From assembly GCA_016235345.1 (NCBI GenBank), contig JACRLG010000002.1:220965-284964 (forward strand): 64,000 nucleotides of DNA, in the 5' to 3' direction. A model generated the notes under the pieces. That model saw only the letters and a list, made by a program, of their open reading frames with translations, searched no databases and was not told the DNA's origin. The position numbers and the translations under genes were made by a program. Source of the DNA: Deltaproteobacteria bacterium. GTDB taxonomy: Bacteria; Desulfobacterota; Desulfobacteria; Desulfobacterales; Desulfatibacillaceae. Of the stretch, positions 31,961-40,810 are shown piece after piece (the stretch's first letter is position 1; every line of letters starts with the position of its first letter).

Positions 31961-33379
31961 ATGCTTCAGATAAGCAAACTTCTGGATCGCGTAATCACGA
32001 GGGTCAACATCAACTTAAGGGAGCCGGTCTTCGACGTGGGGCCCTGGGTCGAACAGCTCGTTCCTCTGGAAAAGTTTTTCGAAAACCACTCGTTTTACGG
32101 CATTTCCCACCTGCACCCTGTGGATTTCTACTTTTCGCGCTCGGCCCTTGCCGGAAGCTATTTTCTGGGAAACTGCTCGGTGGAGCGCTCCCTCCTCTTT
32201 TATACCGACGTTCGCGGCGACGAGCTGAAAAACGCCGGGGACGCCTTCTCGTACCAGGGCCTGTTCCTCATGCTGGACGAGGACGAACGCATCAAAATTC
32301 AGGACAGCCTCCTGGTGAAAACCCTGGTCCACAACAATTCCCACGACCCGGAAAGCCCGGAGCGCTTCCTCATAGCCAACACGGTATCGCTTCCCTACGC
32401 CAACATCCACGGCTCCCCCGTGGACGGCTGCTTCCTTGGCCCCTTTTCAACGCTCGATCTCACCTCGGCCCATCACTCCGTAATCGGAACCTTTTCATAC
32501 GTGCAGACCGGACATCTGGCCCATCACAGGGTGGACCCTGGAATTGTCTGGATCAAATCCAGCGATTTCGAGTTTTTTTACCGCTTTGACGAAAACGCCC
32601 TCGCCCCCTTCATCCGCATGGGCGAATGGCAGACTCCCCAGGGGCTTTTCATGGAAACCATGGAAGGCCTGCGCCCGGATTTCGACGAGGTGTACAAGAC
32701 CGTGAAGGGCGCTCCCCCGGTTCGCGTTCCGTCGGGAACCGCCCTCTCCCGCTACGCCGTGGTGAAGGGCGACACAGAACTGGGCGAAAACGTCCTGGTG
32801 GCCCAGCGGGCCTACCTGGATAACGCCATCATGGGCGACGGCGCAAACGCACAGGAAAACTGCTGCATCATCAACTCAACCCTTATGGGCATGAACGTCA
32901 CCGCACACGGGGCCACCATAATGGGCGCGGAAATGGGCCGCAGAACCTTCACCGGGTTCAACGCTTTTCTCCACGGGCGCACATCATGCCCCCTCACCGT
33001 GGGCGCAAACTGCATCATCATGCCCCACACCATAGTGGAAATTACCGAACCCCTCGAAATTCCCCCGGACACCCTTGTATGGGGGCTTGTGGAAAACGCG
33101 GACGACCTTTCAAAACACAGCATCCCCATAGAAACCCTTATGAACACCGAGGGCGGCCTGACTCTGGGAAACCTTCGCTTCACCGGCTCCGGCAAGGATT
33201 TCGTCCACTCGTTTCAACACCGCATCGCCCACATCCTTGAAGAAAACGGGGCGTACTCCACGGGCTCCGGAAAATCCGGCCACGCCCAGAAGGGCAGGCA
33301 CATCACTTATAACGTGCTGCAGCCCTACCCTGCCGGAGACCTTCAGGGGCTGTGCCCCACCATCCGCATCACCCCTTAG
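31961..33379 (+). CDS. Left-handed beta-helix (hexapeptide) protein
   Basis: This 472-residue protein starts at ATG 31961 after AAGGGAGC. The C-terminal part from about residue 265 shows hexapeptide-repeat character (ALSRYAVVKGDTELGENVLV, NAIMGDGANAQENCCIINST, MNVTAHGATIMGAEMG), as in sugar O-acyltransferases and carbonic anhydrase-like beta-helices. The N-terminal half is polar with many His (SAHHSVIGTFSYVQTGHLAHH) and could bind metal. I cannot name the reaction. It is similar in length to UDP-GlcNAc-pyrophosphorylase-like transferase proteins but lacks a nucleotidyltransferase motif. No operon partner is obvious. Confidence 0.75.
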   Translation: MLQISKLLDRVITRVNINLREPVFDVGPWVEQLVPLEKFFENHSFYGISHLHPVDFYFSRSALAGSYFLGNCSVERSLLFYTDVRGDELKNAGDAFSYQGLFLMLDEDERIKIQDSLLVKTLVHNNSHDPESPERFLIANTVSLPYANIHGSPVDGCFLGPFSTLDLTSAHHSVIGTFSYVQTGHLAHHRVDPGIVWIKSSDFEFFYRFDENALAPFIRMGEWQTPQGLFMETMEGLRPDFDEVYKTVKGAPPVRVPSGTALSRYAVVKGDTELGENVLVAQRAYLDNAIMGDGANAQENCCIINSTLMGMNVTAHGATIMGAEMGRRTFTGFNAFLHGRTSCPLTVGANCIIMPHTIVEITEPLEIPPDTLVWGLVENADDLSKHSIPIETLMNTEGGLTLGNLRFTGSGKDFVHSFQHRIAHILEENGAYSTGSGKSGHAQKGRHITYNVLQPYPAGDLQGLCPTIRITP

Positions 33380-33417
33380 GGCGGGCACAAGCGCGAACTG
33401 CAGGGTAAGGCGTTCAT
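33380..33417 (+). repeat. Decayed left end of the structured element
   Basis: GGGCGGGCACAAGCGCGAACT, then GCAGGGTAAGGC, resembles the left arm of the family (GGGCGTCCACAAGCGCGAA) straight after the beta-helix gene. No matching right arm was found in the 125-bp gap. Confidence 0.45.
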
Positions 33418-33504
33418 AAGCGGCAAGAAGAGGGTGACGCAGGCTTTCTCGTTGCCAGGGGGCTTCGCACAAGAGGGACGATGTTGCAGGCGGGAAACTA
33501 GCGG

Positions 33505-34161
33505 ATGGAATCGAACAGCGATCTTTTGCTTGAACAGGCGGTGACTGATGTCGCCCGGCGGATGCTCGATGGGGCGCAGAAAAGCCACGCCTGGGACCAC
33601 ACCCTGCGAGTGCTGGCCCTTGCCTCCCGCATCGGAGAGGCCGAGGGCGCGGACCTTCTCGTGGTGCGCCTGGCGGCCCTTCTGCATGATGTCGGGCGGC
33701 CCTTCGAGGACGAGTCATGCGGAGCCGTGTGCCACGCGGCAAAAGGCGCGGATCTGGCCGGGCCTGTTCTCATTGGGCTTAATATCGACGCGGGCAGGCG
33801 GGAAAACGTCCTCCACGCCATCCGAACCCACAGGTACAGGGGAAACGGAGCGCCGGAAACACTGGAGGCGCAGGTGCTCTTCGACGCTGACAAGCTCGAT
33901 TCCATAGGCGCGGTGGGCGTCGCCAGGGCTTTCCAGTTCGCTGGCGAGGTGGGCGCGCGCCTGCACAACCCGGACAAGGCCCCGGAGCTTACCTCGCCCT
34001 ACGGAGAAGACGACACCGGCTTCAGGGAGTATTCCCTCAAACTGCGCTTCATAAGCCAAAGGATGCTGACCCGAACCGGCAGGGCGATGGCCAAGGATCG
34101 CCACGCCTTCATGGAGGAATTTTTCCGGCGTTTCCTGGCCGAACAGAAGGCCATTGAGTGA
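33505..34161 (+). CDS. HD-domain phosphohydrolase
   Basis: This 218-residue protein has a metal-dependent HD domain: the His of AWDHTLRVLALA, HD in LAALLHDVGRP, later THRYRGNG, and the Asp of LFDADKLDSIGAVGVAR. This order (H, HD, H, D) is complete, so it should be active on a phosphate ester such as a nucleotide. The C-terminal part is helical. The start ATG 33505 has only a weak upstream purine stretch. It resembles YedJ/YpgQ-like HD hydrolases in size and motif; its substrate is unknown. Confidence 0.85.
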   Translation: MESNSDLLLEQAVTDVARRMLDGAQKSHAWDHTLRVLALASRIGEAEGADLLVVRLAALLHDVGRPFEDESCGAVCHAAKGADLAGPVLIGLNIDAGRRENVLHAIRTHRYRGNGAPETLEAQVLFDADKLDSIGAVGVARAFQFAGEVGARLHNPDKAPELTSPYGEDDTGFREYSLKLRFISQRMLTRTGRAMAKDRHAFMEEFFRRFLAEQKAIE

Positions 34162-34188
34162 CGGGCCGGAATCCCGGAGGACACTGGA

Positions 34189-34380
34189 ATGATGAACCAC
34201 GCCCATGTTGATTCGGCCCTTTTCGCAACCCTTCTCACCATTCTCATATATGCGGTAAAATGGATTTTCGGTCTTTCCTTCCCTGTAACGGTTTTCATCC
34301 TCCCAACATTTCTCGCAGTCTGGACAGGCGCATACATAATCCTGTACCTGGTTTTCCTGTGGCTCTGGCGCAGGTCCTGA
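34189..34380 (+). CDS. Small two-helix membrane protein
   Basis: This 63-residue protein starts at ATG 34189 with GGAGG 8 nt upstream. Two hydrophobic segments (ALFATLLTILIYAVKWIFGL and VFILPTFLAVWTGAYIILYL) end in a basic WLWRRS tail. It starts 27 nt after the HD gene and is probably co-transcribed. Family not recognised. Confidence 0.65.
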   Translation: MMNHAHVDSALFATLLTILIYAVKWIFGLSFPVTVFILPTFLAVWTGAYIILYLVFLWLWRRS

Positions 34381-34597
34381 CGGCGCAACCTCCGCCAGCC
34401 CTAAGCCGACTCATTGGAAAGTGATTGCAAATATAAGCAAAATCATGTTGTATTGATAACAAGGGCAAAAAAATTTTTAGCGCAGGCTTTCACAAGATTG
34501 CTGCATAATGTATTTTGAGGTGAGGCAACAATTTTTCCCGCAGCGCCATATTTTCGCCAAAATCGCCTTTCGGGCCTTTCCACGCAAGGAGCGCGCA

Positions 34598-36703
34598 ATG
34601 AAAAACACTTCCCGCCTGATGGCTGTGATCGTAGCGGCCCTTGTCGCAGGGCTCGTCCTGGTTCCTCCCGGCGCATTCTCGGCCACCAGCCCCCCGTCAA
34701 AGGCTCCGGCAGCCGATATCGTTGCCGCACCCCAATCCGGCGGCGACGAAATCGTCCTTAGAATCCGTGACGCAGAAGGCCTTGTAAATTTTGTGGAAAG
34801 CATGGCGGAAGACTCCAAGGCGGCGCGAAAGGGAGCGGTAAGGGACACCATCGAGCAGCAGTTCGGCGGCCTTGACTGGCTGGACGAAAAGCGCTCGATA
34901 GTTATAATCGGAAACATTCCGGCGTTCACGGGAAAGGAGGCGGGTGGCTCCTTCACCCTGGTGGGCCTTGTGCCATTCACGAAAAAGAACGAAAAATTCC
35001 GCGAGACTTTTTCCGCCATCGAGGGCAGGGGCTATTATCTTTTCACCCACCCGGCGGGCTGGGTGATGAAAAAGGCTACGATCGCCCGCCTCATCGCAGC
35101 CTCGAAGGCAAAGTGCCCGGACATGCTGGCCCTTGAAATCCCGGTTTCCGGGCTGGCATCCGGTTTTCTGGAGCGCGGCATACCCGCCCTGGAAGCGTCC
35201 CTGAAAAAGGCCGATGAAAAAAAACAGGGAGAACCCGAAGGAAAAGCCGAACCGCTGACCCGACAGACCCTGAATATGGCCAAGGCTTTCTACGAGTTTC
35301 TGCGGGACGTAAAGACAACGGAGATCGGCCTCAACGCCGACGAGAACCTGTTTTCGCTCCGCCTTTCATCGGTTCCGGTTCCTGGCTCGGCCCTTGCCAG
35401 GGCAATGGCAACGACGCAAAAAACGGGCGGGAAAAGCCTGCTTGCCGGGTATCTCCCCGAAGGCCCCATCACCATTCGCACCAAGACATTCGATTACGGC
35501 CCCCTTATGCAGGTTCTCAATGACCTCTACGCAAAGGCGGGCATTGACCTGTCCTGCAACCGCGAAAACATGGCGCGCTACACGGGCGAATACGTAGTGA
35601 GCGTTTCGTTCCCCAAGGCCGGATTGAACATCGAAAGCATGCTGACTCTTAAAAAGGACGGCGAATCGGTTGAAGGCCTCGTCAGCAAGTGGCTGGAATG
35701 CTCAAAGCAAATGCATCAGATTCTTGATTCAGTCTCCCCGCAGCCTTATTTGTCGCGCACCGAAGACACCACCGTAGCCGGGCGCAAGGCCACGGGAATT
35801 TCAATGCGAATGCCCCTCGAATCGGGCAAGTCAACATTATTCAACATCCGCGCGGCGCTTTCCGGGCGCATCCTGGTGCTGGCCGCAGATGACAAGCGCC
35901 TGGCCGAGCTTCTGGCCCAGGCCGACAAAATGAAGCCGGGAAAGGCGGCAGGCCCCCTGATGGAGGGCCGCATCGACCTGGCCGCCCTCATCAGCGGCGC
36001 GGCCCTGATGGAAGGGGCAAAGGAAGCCGATGTGCCCGAACTAGCCGGGACCTCCCCTTTGAATTTCACCTTCGACATAAAAAAAGGCGTGGCCGAAACC
36101 CTTCTTTGGGCCAACATGAAGCAAATGAGGGCGCTTTTTTCACAGATCGAAAAGGCCGCCAAGGACACGGCCCCCAAGGAAGGGGGTGATTCCTGGAGCG
36201 ACATAGAGGAAGATGATGAAGACGACGGCGAAGGCAGCCGCGACGGCCACGGAAACGGCGACGGAAACCTGGACGAATATGAGGACGGGGGAGACGCGGA
36301 CGGGGAAGACGCCCAGACAGCCGGTTTGAAGCCCGGCGCTGACGAGCTCGACCCAAGGGCCGCAGCGCTTCTTGAGCGCGGAAACCTCGCCCTGGTTTAC
36401 GGAAGCCCGGAGATGGCCCTGCGGTATTTTTTGAAAGCTCTCAAGAGCGCTCCGGAAAGCGGGCAGGTCCATTCCGCCCTTGCCACGGCCTATGCAGAGT
36501 CGAAAAGGTTCGAGAAGGCGCTTTTCCACATCGAAAAGGCGCTCGAAATCGTCCCGGAAAATCCCGACTACCTTTACGGCAGGGCGAGGATTCATCTTCT
36601 TTCGGGCGACGAGGCAAAGGCCAGGAAAGGCTTTGAGGACGCCGCCGCCAAGGGAAGCGACGAGGCCAAACGCTTTCTTGAGAGGATGAAGGAAAAGCCC
36701 TGA
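34598..36703 (+). CDS. Secreted protein with acidic linker and C-terminal TPR repeats
   Basis: This 701-residue protein starts at ATG 34598 with AAGGAGC 7 nt upstream. A signal peptide (MAVIVAALVAGLVLVPPG, cleavage near AFSA, residue 29) precedes a region of about 490 residues that I do not recognise. Next comes a very acidic Asp/Gly/Glu linker (about 525-575, with EEDDEDDGEGSRD), then two to three TPR motifs (NLALVYGSPEMALRYFLKAL; FEKALFHIEKALEIVPENP). It is probably periplasmic. TPRs suggest binding to a partner protein, and the acidic spacer could bind calcium. A strong terminator follows. Confidence 0.75.
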   Translation: MKNTSRLMAVIVAALVAGLVLVPPGAFSATSPPSKAPAADIVAAPQSGGDEIVLRIRDAEGLVNFVESMAEDSKAARKGAVRDTIEQQFGGLDWLDEKRSIVIIGNIPAFTGKEAGGSFTLVGLVPFTKKNEKFRETFSAIEGRGYYLFTHPAGWVMKKATIARLIAASKAKCPDMLALEIPVSGLASGFLERGIPALEASLKKADEKKQGEPEGKAEPLTRQTLNMAKAFYEFLRDVKTTEIGLNADENLFSLRLSSVPVPGSALARAMATTQKTGGKSLLAGYLPEGPITIRTKTFDYGPLMQVLNDLYAKAGIDLSCNRENMARYTGEYVVSVSFPKAGLNIESMLTLKKDGESVEGLVSKWLECSKQMHQILDSVSPQPYLSRTEDTTVAGRKATGISMRMPLESGKSTLFNIRAALSGRILVLAADDKRLAELLAQADKMKPGKAAGPLMEGRIDLAALISGAALMEGAKEADVPELAGTSPLNFTFDIKKGVAETLLWANMKQMRALFSQIEKAAKDTAPKEGGDSWSDIEEDDEDDGEGSRDGHGNGDGNLDEYEDGGDADGEDAQTAGLKPGADELDPRAAALLERGNLALVYGSPEMALRYFLKALKSAPESGQVHSALATAYAESKRFEKALFHIEKALEIVPENPDYLYGRARIHLLSGDEAKARKGFEDAAAKGSDEAKRFLERMKEKP

Positions 36704-36732
36704 CACGGGTTTGCGGGAAAATCCCGAAAATT

Positions 36733-36776
36733 AAAAGAGCGGGCTCCCGGAAGACCGGCGGCCCGCTCTTTTTTTT
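36733..36776 (+). terminator. Rho-independent terminator
   Basis: AAAAGAGCGGGC pairs with GCCCGCTCTTTT (12 bp) and the T-run continues to 36776. It separates the secreted TPR gene from the convergent cbiMN gene and works on both strands by symmetry. Confidence 0.9.
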
Positions 36777-36807
36777 GCCGAATGGCTTGCGGCAGGCTTC
36801 CTCGAAA

Positions 36808-37851
36808 TCAGGGTTTGGGGGCTTTTTTTCGTCCAAGGCCCAGAAGAAGGCCGATGACTGCTGCTATGGCGAGTGTCATGATCCCGCCCACGACGCCCGA
36901 AACCGAGGTCCCGGCGCTGACGGGCGAGGACGGTTCGGAAGCGGGCTCTTCAGAGGCGGCTTCGCCTGAAGGCCCGGCGAATCCGTAATCCGGCAGGAAC
37001 GCGGTCTTCTCCTGAACCTGGGCAAGTGTCGCGTGCACTCCCTTTTCGGGCGCTTCCAGTTCCTCCCTGCCCGAGACCCTGCCCATGGACCATTCCAGGC
37101 CGTCGGGATGCTCCGAGGCGAACCAGGAAACCACCCCGCCCGTTACAAGGGCCAGCACCAGGAAGACCCCCAGCACCTTTTTCATGGAAAGAGCGCCTCC
37201 CGCCTTGGGGGAGGCCATTTCCAGGATGTCCGGCCTTGCCTGGGCCACGAAAAGCACCACGGCGGAGGTGACAAGCCCCTCCACCACGCCGATGGCGATA
37301 TGAATGGGAATCATGATGGCCGAAAAGGCCATAAAGGGAAGCTCCGAGACGCCGGAAAAAACCGTCTCCAGAACCACGAAAAAGGAGCCCAGAACGAGGC
37401 CCGCAACCGCCGCAGCAATTGAAGCCGCAACAAGGCGTCCCTTGCTGGAGGCGTCTTTTGCGACGGGCTTCCAGATAAACGGGTAGGCTATGAAACAAGG
37501 GAAAAGGCCAAGGTTGAAAATGTTGCAACCAAGGGCCAGAAGGCCGCCGTCCCCGAAAAAGAGCGCCTGAACCGTGAGCACCGAGGCTATGGTGAGAAAG
37601 GCCGCGTGCGGCCCCAACAGAATCGCAAGGATCAGCCCTCCCCCCAGGTGGCCGGAGGAGCCGGTACCCGGAATGGTGAAGTTGATCATCTGGGCCGCGA
37701 AAATGAAGGCTCCCAGAACACCCATCAGAGGGGCCTTGCCCTCGTTGGCATCTGTCCTCACCTTTTTGGCGCACCAGGCGGTGAGCCCCGCAGTGACCGC
37801 CCACATCCCGCCGCCCACAACCGGATTCAAAAGCGCGTCAGCCATATGCAT
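36808..37851 (-). CDS. cbiM: CbiMN fused cobalt/nickel ECF transporter component
   Basis: This 347-residue membrane protein begins MHMADALLNPVVGGGM. The conserved second-position His is a known metal ligand in CbiM/NikM, which is why ATG 37851 is preferred over the ATG two codons later. The CbiM part (1-220) has FTIPGTGSSGHLGGG, containing the second metal-binding His. A CbiN/PDGLE-like part follows (ASEHPDGLEWSMG), ending in one helix. It is the substrate-specific component of an energy-coupling-factor importer for Co2+ or Ni2+. The partner genes cbiQ and cbiO are not adjacent. With cbiA in the window, cobalt for corrinoid synthesis is the likely cargo. Confidence 0.9.
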   Translation of the reverse strand: MHMADALLNPVVGGGMWAVTAGLTAWCAKKVRTDANEGKAPLMGVLGAFIFAAQMINFTIPGTGSSGHLGGGLILAILLGPHAAFLTIASVLTVQALFFGDGGLLALGCNIFNLGLFPCFIAYPFIWKPVAKDASSKGRLVAASIAAAVAGLVLGSFFVVLETVFSGVSELPFMAFSAIMIPIHIAIGVVEGLVTSAVVLFVAQARPDILEMASPKAGGALSMKKVLGVFLVLALVTGGVVSWFASEHPDGLEWSMGRVSGREELEAPEKGVHATLAQVQEKTAFLPDYGFAGPSGEAASEEPASEPSSPVSAGTSVSGVVGGIMTLAIAAVIGLLLGLGRKKAPKP

Positions 37852-37873
37852 GATCTTTTTCCTTTCCCTTAAA

Positions 37874-37909
37874 CGTAAAAAAGGCCGCCCCCTGTTCGGG
37901 AACGGCCTT
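37874..37909 (-). terminator. Terminator hairpin in the cbiM leader
   Basis: On the minus strand GAAGGCCG pairs with CGGCCTTT across a 15-base loop, followed by T6, 23 bp before cbiM. It either ends the thioesterase operon or is the expression platform of a metal- or corrinoid-responsive leader (37910-38014). Confidence 0.65.
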
Positions 37910-38014
37910 CATGACCTTGCTGGATTATTTGGAACGGATTTTCCGGAACCCGGAATATCCGTCAACCTGACTTAAAAGACTGTTACACGGGCTTCTGCCC
38001 GCCATTGATCCGAT

Positions 38015-38452
38015 CTATAGAGCCTTTATAAACGGCATGTCAAGGAAAACCTTGGCCACCATATCCTTTGGCGGCCTTATGACCCTGCCGGTGGACGCCT
38101 CCATGCAGGCGTGGAGGGTGTGGCCGGAAACCAGAAGTTCTTCGGTCTCCTTGCGGAAGATGCGGTAATTGAAGCGGAAACCCACCCGTACCTTTGGGTC
38201 CGGCAGGGTCTCCACCAGAATGAGATCGTCGTAACGGGCCGGGGAGTGGTATTTCAAGGCCGCCTCCGCCACGGGCATCATGAACCCGCCTTCCTCCACC
38301 TCCCTGTAGGTGAAGCCCCGCACCCGAAGGTACTCGGTGCGGCTCGCCTCGAAAAAACGAAGGTAGTTGGCGTGGTACACCACTCCCATCTGGTCGGTGT
38401 CGCCGTAGATGACGCGGTATTCCAGGGAGTGGGGAGAAATCCTGATCTCCAT
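38015..38452 (-). CDS. YbgC/4-hydroxybenzoyl-CoA thioesterase-type hotdog protein
   Basis: This 145-residue hotdog-fold acyl-CoA thioesterase carries YGDTDQMGVVYHANYLRFFE, in which the Asp of the DTDxxGxxYH motif is catalytic. ATG 38452 lies 4 nt after the stop codon of the phosphatase gene (TGACGGAATG), so the two are translationally coupled. The longer open frame upstream is noise. It hydrolyses short acyl-CoA or aryl-CoA esters; the exact substrate is unknown. It is the last gene of a unit that includes thrH. Confidence 0.88.
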   Translation of the reverse strand: MEIRISPHSLEYRVIYGDTDQMGVVYHANYLRFFEASRTEYLRVRGFTYREVEEGGFMMPVAEAALKYHSPARYDDLILVETLPDPKVRVGFRFNYRIFRKETEELLVSGHTLHACMEASTGRVIRPPKDMVAKVFLDMPFIKAL

Positions 38453-38456
38453 TCCG

Positions 38457-39065
38457 TCAAAGCTCCCGCATGGCCGTTTCGATGAGGCTTTTGAGCGTGG
38501 CGTAGTCGCGGGCCACGGGGAAATGCGGAAATTCCGCCACAACTTTATCAGGCGGGCAGAAGAGTATCCCCCGGTGCGCGGCTTTCAACATGGTGACGTC
38601 GTTGTACGAGTCGCCAACCCCGATGGTGGTGAAATTAAGCCCCTTCATGGCCTCGGCCACGTGCCGCTTGCCGTCTTTCATGCGAAGGGTGTAGCCGGTG
38701 ATCCGGTCGTTTTCATCAACAACGAGGCTGTTGCAGAAAAGCGTGGGGCGGCCAAGTTTGTCCATCAAAGGATCGGCGAACTGCACGAAGGTGTCCGAAA
38801 CCACGATGATCTGCGCGGCCTTGCGCGCCCAGTCCAAAAATTCGCGCGCGCCCGGCAGAGGGTCCATCCCGGCGATCACGTCCTGGATGTCCTTTAATTT
38901 CAAGCCGTGCTGGTCCAGAATTTCGATTCTCATTTTCATGAGCTGATCGTAATCGGAGATGTCCCTCGTGGTTAGGGACAGCTTCTCGATTCCGGTCTTT
39001 TTGGACACCGCGATCCAGATTTCAGGGGTGAAAACCCCTTCCATGTCCGAGCAGATCAAAAACAT
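38457..39065 (-). CDS. thrH: ThrH-type phosphoserine/homoserine phosphatase-phosphotransferase
   Basis: This 202-residue HAD-superfamily enzyme has motif I CSDMEGVFTPEIW (Asp7 nucleophile, Glu9 in place of the usual second Asp), as in Pseudomonas ThrH. TTRDISDYDQLMKMRIEIL, IIVVSDTFVQFADPLM (motif II) and TTIGVGDSYNDVTML (motif IV) also match ThrH. ThrH removes phosphate from phosphoserine and can transfer it to homoserine, giving homoserine phosphate for threonine synthesis. Upstream on the same strand lies homoserine dehydrogenase, which makes the acceptor, so a threonine-synthesis role is well supported. AGAGGA precedes ATG 39065. Confidence 0.92.
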   Translation of the reverse strand: MFLICSDMEGVFTPEIWIAVSKKTGIEKLSLTTRDISDYDQLMKMRIEILDQHGLKLKDIQDVIAGMDPLPGAREFLDWARKAAQIIVVSDTFVQFADPLMDKLGRPTLFCNSLVVDENDRITGYTLRMKDGKRHVAEAMKGLNFTTIGVGDSYNDVTMLKAAHRGILFCPPDKVVAEFPHFPVARDYATLKSLIETAMREL

Positions 39066-39177
39066 GTCAATCCTCTTTCCTGGATATCAAATTCACAAGG
39101 CCGGTAAAAATTTCCCGGCTACAACATGCACCCCAAAACGCGGGCTTACTAAAAAACCTTTTTATTTGCAGCACCGA

Positions 39178-39300
39178 CAGGCCGTTCACAAGCGATGAGC
39201 TGCAAGGAAGGCAAGCGGAAAAGGAAGGAGCGTACGCTTTTGTACGTGACCGACTTTTTCGTGAAGCCTGACACCGCAGATCGCGCTTGTGAACGGCCTG
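39178..39300 (-). repeat. Structured intergenic element, copy p
   Basis: Reverse copy between hom and thrH, directly adjoining the hom stop codon. CAGGCCGTTCACAAGCG pairs perfectly with CGCTTGTGAACGGCCTG (17 bp). The apex is CGTACGCTTTTGTACG. Confidence 0.92.
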
Positions 39301-40629
39301 TCATGCGTCTTCGGCGGGGTCCTCTATACGTATCAACACCGGCGGCCCCTGAACCACGTCAAGCTCCGCTATTTCGCTTATGGCGGCCCTCACCCGTGAT
39401 TCCTGGGCGCTGTGGGTGAGAAGAACTATGGGCACCGAGCCCTCGCTCTTTCTGCCCTTCTGATGAACCGACTGGATGCTTATGGCGTGGTTGCCCAACG
39501 CCCCGGAAATCTTGGACAAAACACCGGGCCGGTCGGCTGCGGCGAAGCGCATGTAATAGCGCGTGTAAACCTCGCCCATGGGAATGATGGGCAGCTTCTT
39601 GATGTATTTCGGCTGAAACGCGTAGATGGGCACCCGGTTTTTGCCGCCGCTCATCATGTTGCGGGCAGCGTCCACGATGTCGCTTATAACGGCGCTGGCC
39701 GTGGGCATCCTTCCCGCGCCCGCGCCGTAGAGAACCATCTCGCCGGTTGCGTCCCCCACGATTTTCACCGCGTTCATGGCGCCGTTGACGCTTGCGATGA
39801 GGTCCTTTTCGGGAATCATGGTGGGATGCACCCGTCCTTCCACCCAGTCCCCGAAGTTCTTGGTGATGGCCAGAAGCTTTATGCGGTAACCGAATTCCCT
39901 GGCGATGGAAATATCCATGGGGGTGATGCGCTCGATGCCCTCAACGAAGATGTCCTTGTAGGCCACCCTTGTGCCGAAGGACAGGCAGATCACTATGGCC
40001 AGCTTGTGCACCGTGTCCATGCCCGAAACGTCCAGGGTGGGGTCGGCCTCGGCGTAGCCCCTGTCCTTGGCCTCGGCAAGGGCCGTGGAGTAGGAAATGC
40101 CCTCCTGGGTCATCTTGGAGAGAATGTAGTTGCACGTGCCGTTTAGGATGCCGAAAACCGATTCCACCCGGTTGGCCACCAGGGATTCGCGCAGACACTT
40201 GATTACGGGCATGCACCCGCCCACGCCCGCCTCGAAAAAAAGGTCCCCACCGCCCTTTAAGGCCGCCTTGTAAAGCTCGTCCCCGTGGCTTGCGATCAAC
40301 GCCTTGTTGGCGGTGACCACGGTCTTTCCCCGCGAAAGGGCCTCGGTGACCAGCTTCCGGGCCGCGCCCTCGCCGCCGATAAGCTCCACGATGATGGGGA
40401 TGTCCGGGTCTTCCACCACTGCCTGGGCGTCACCGGTGAAGACGCCCTCGGCGAGTCCAAGGCCGTCCGCCGCTTCGGGCCTTGGATCCGCCACCTTGAG
40501 AAGGCGGATGGCCACCCCCACCCGGTCCTTTATGAGCTCGGACCGGCCCGTGAGAATCTTCACCACCCCCACGCCCACCGTACCGCAACCCAAAAGCCCC
40601 ACGCCGATTTCTTTTTTGCCGGATTTCAA
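39301..40629 (-). CDS. hom: Homoserine dehydrogenase
   Basis: This 442-residue enzyme reduces aspartate semialdehyde to homoserine. The NAD(P)-binding loop GLLGCGTVGVGV is near residues 11-22, VTANKALIASHG follows, and the catalytic region carries GILNGTCNYILSKM and YAEADPTLDVSGMDTVHKLAI. A C-terminal ACT domain (about 355-442, RFAAADRPGVLSKISGALG) suggests feedback control by threonine. It sits between an aminotransferase and thrH on the same strand, with structured repeats in both gaps. The start ATG 40629 follows GGGGGTTCGG. Confidence 0.96.
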   Translation of the reverse strand: MKSGKKEIGVGLLGCGTVGVGVVKILTGRSELIKDRVGVAIRLLKVADPRPEAADGLGLAEGVFTGDAQAVVEDPDIPIIVELIGGEGAARKLVTEALSRGKTVVTANKALIASHGDELYKAALKGGGDLFFEAGVGGCMPVIKCLRESLVANRVESVFGILNGTCNYILSKMTQEGISYSTALAEAKDRGYAEADPTLDVSGMDTVHKLAIVICLSFGTRVAYKDIFVEGIERITPMDISIAREFGYRIKLLAITKNFGDWVEGRVHPTMIPEKDLIASVNGAMNAVKIVGDATGEMVLYGAGAGRMPTASAVISDIVDAARNMMSGGKNRVPIYAFQPKYIKKLPIIPMGEVYTRYYMRFAAADRPGVLSKISGALGNHAISIQSVHQKGRKSEGSVPIVLLTHSAQESRVRAAISEIAELDVVQGPPVLIRIEDPAEDA

Positions 40630-40691
40630 GACCGAACCCCCAAGGGAAAATAAAAATTGGTTTAACCCCTTTTAAACAGTCTGAATATGAA

Positions 40692-40809
40692 GCCTGGTTA
40701 AAAACGATGAAGCGCAAGGAGCGTGAAAAGCCAACGAGCAAGCGTACTAAATGTACGTGGCGGAGTTGGCTTTGAAACGCGACACAGCGATTCGCGTTTT
40801 TAGACGGGC
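40692..40809 (-). repeat. Structured intergenic element, copy q
   Basis: Reverse copy between the aminotransferase and hom, ending 1 nt before the aminotransferase stop. GCCTGGTTAAAAACG pairs with CGTTTTTAGACGGGC. The inner arm AAAGCCAAC pairs with GTTGGCTTT, and the apex is CGTAC TAAAT GTACG. Confidence 0.92.
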
Positions 40810-40810
40810 G

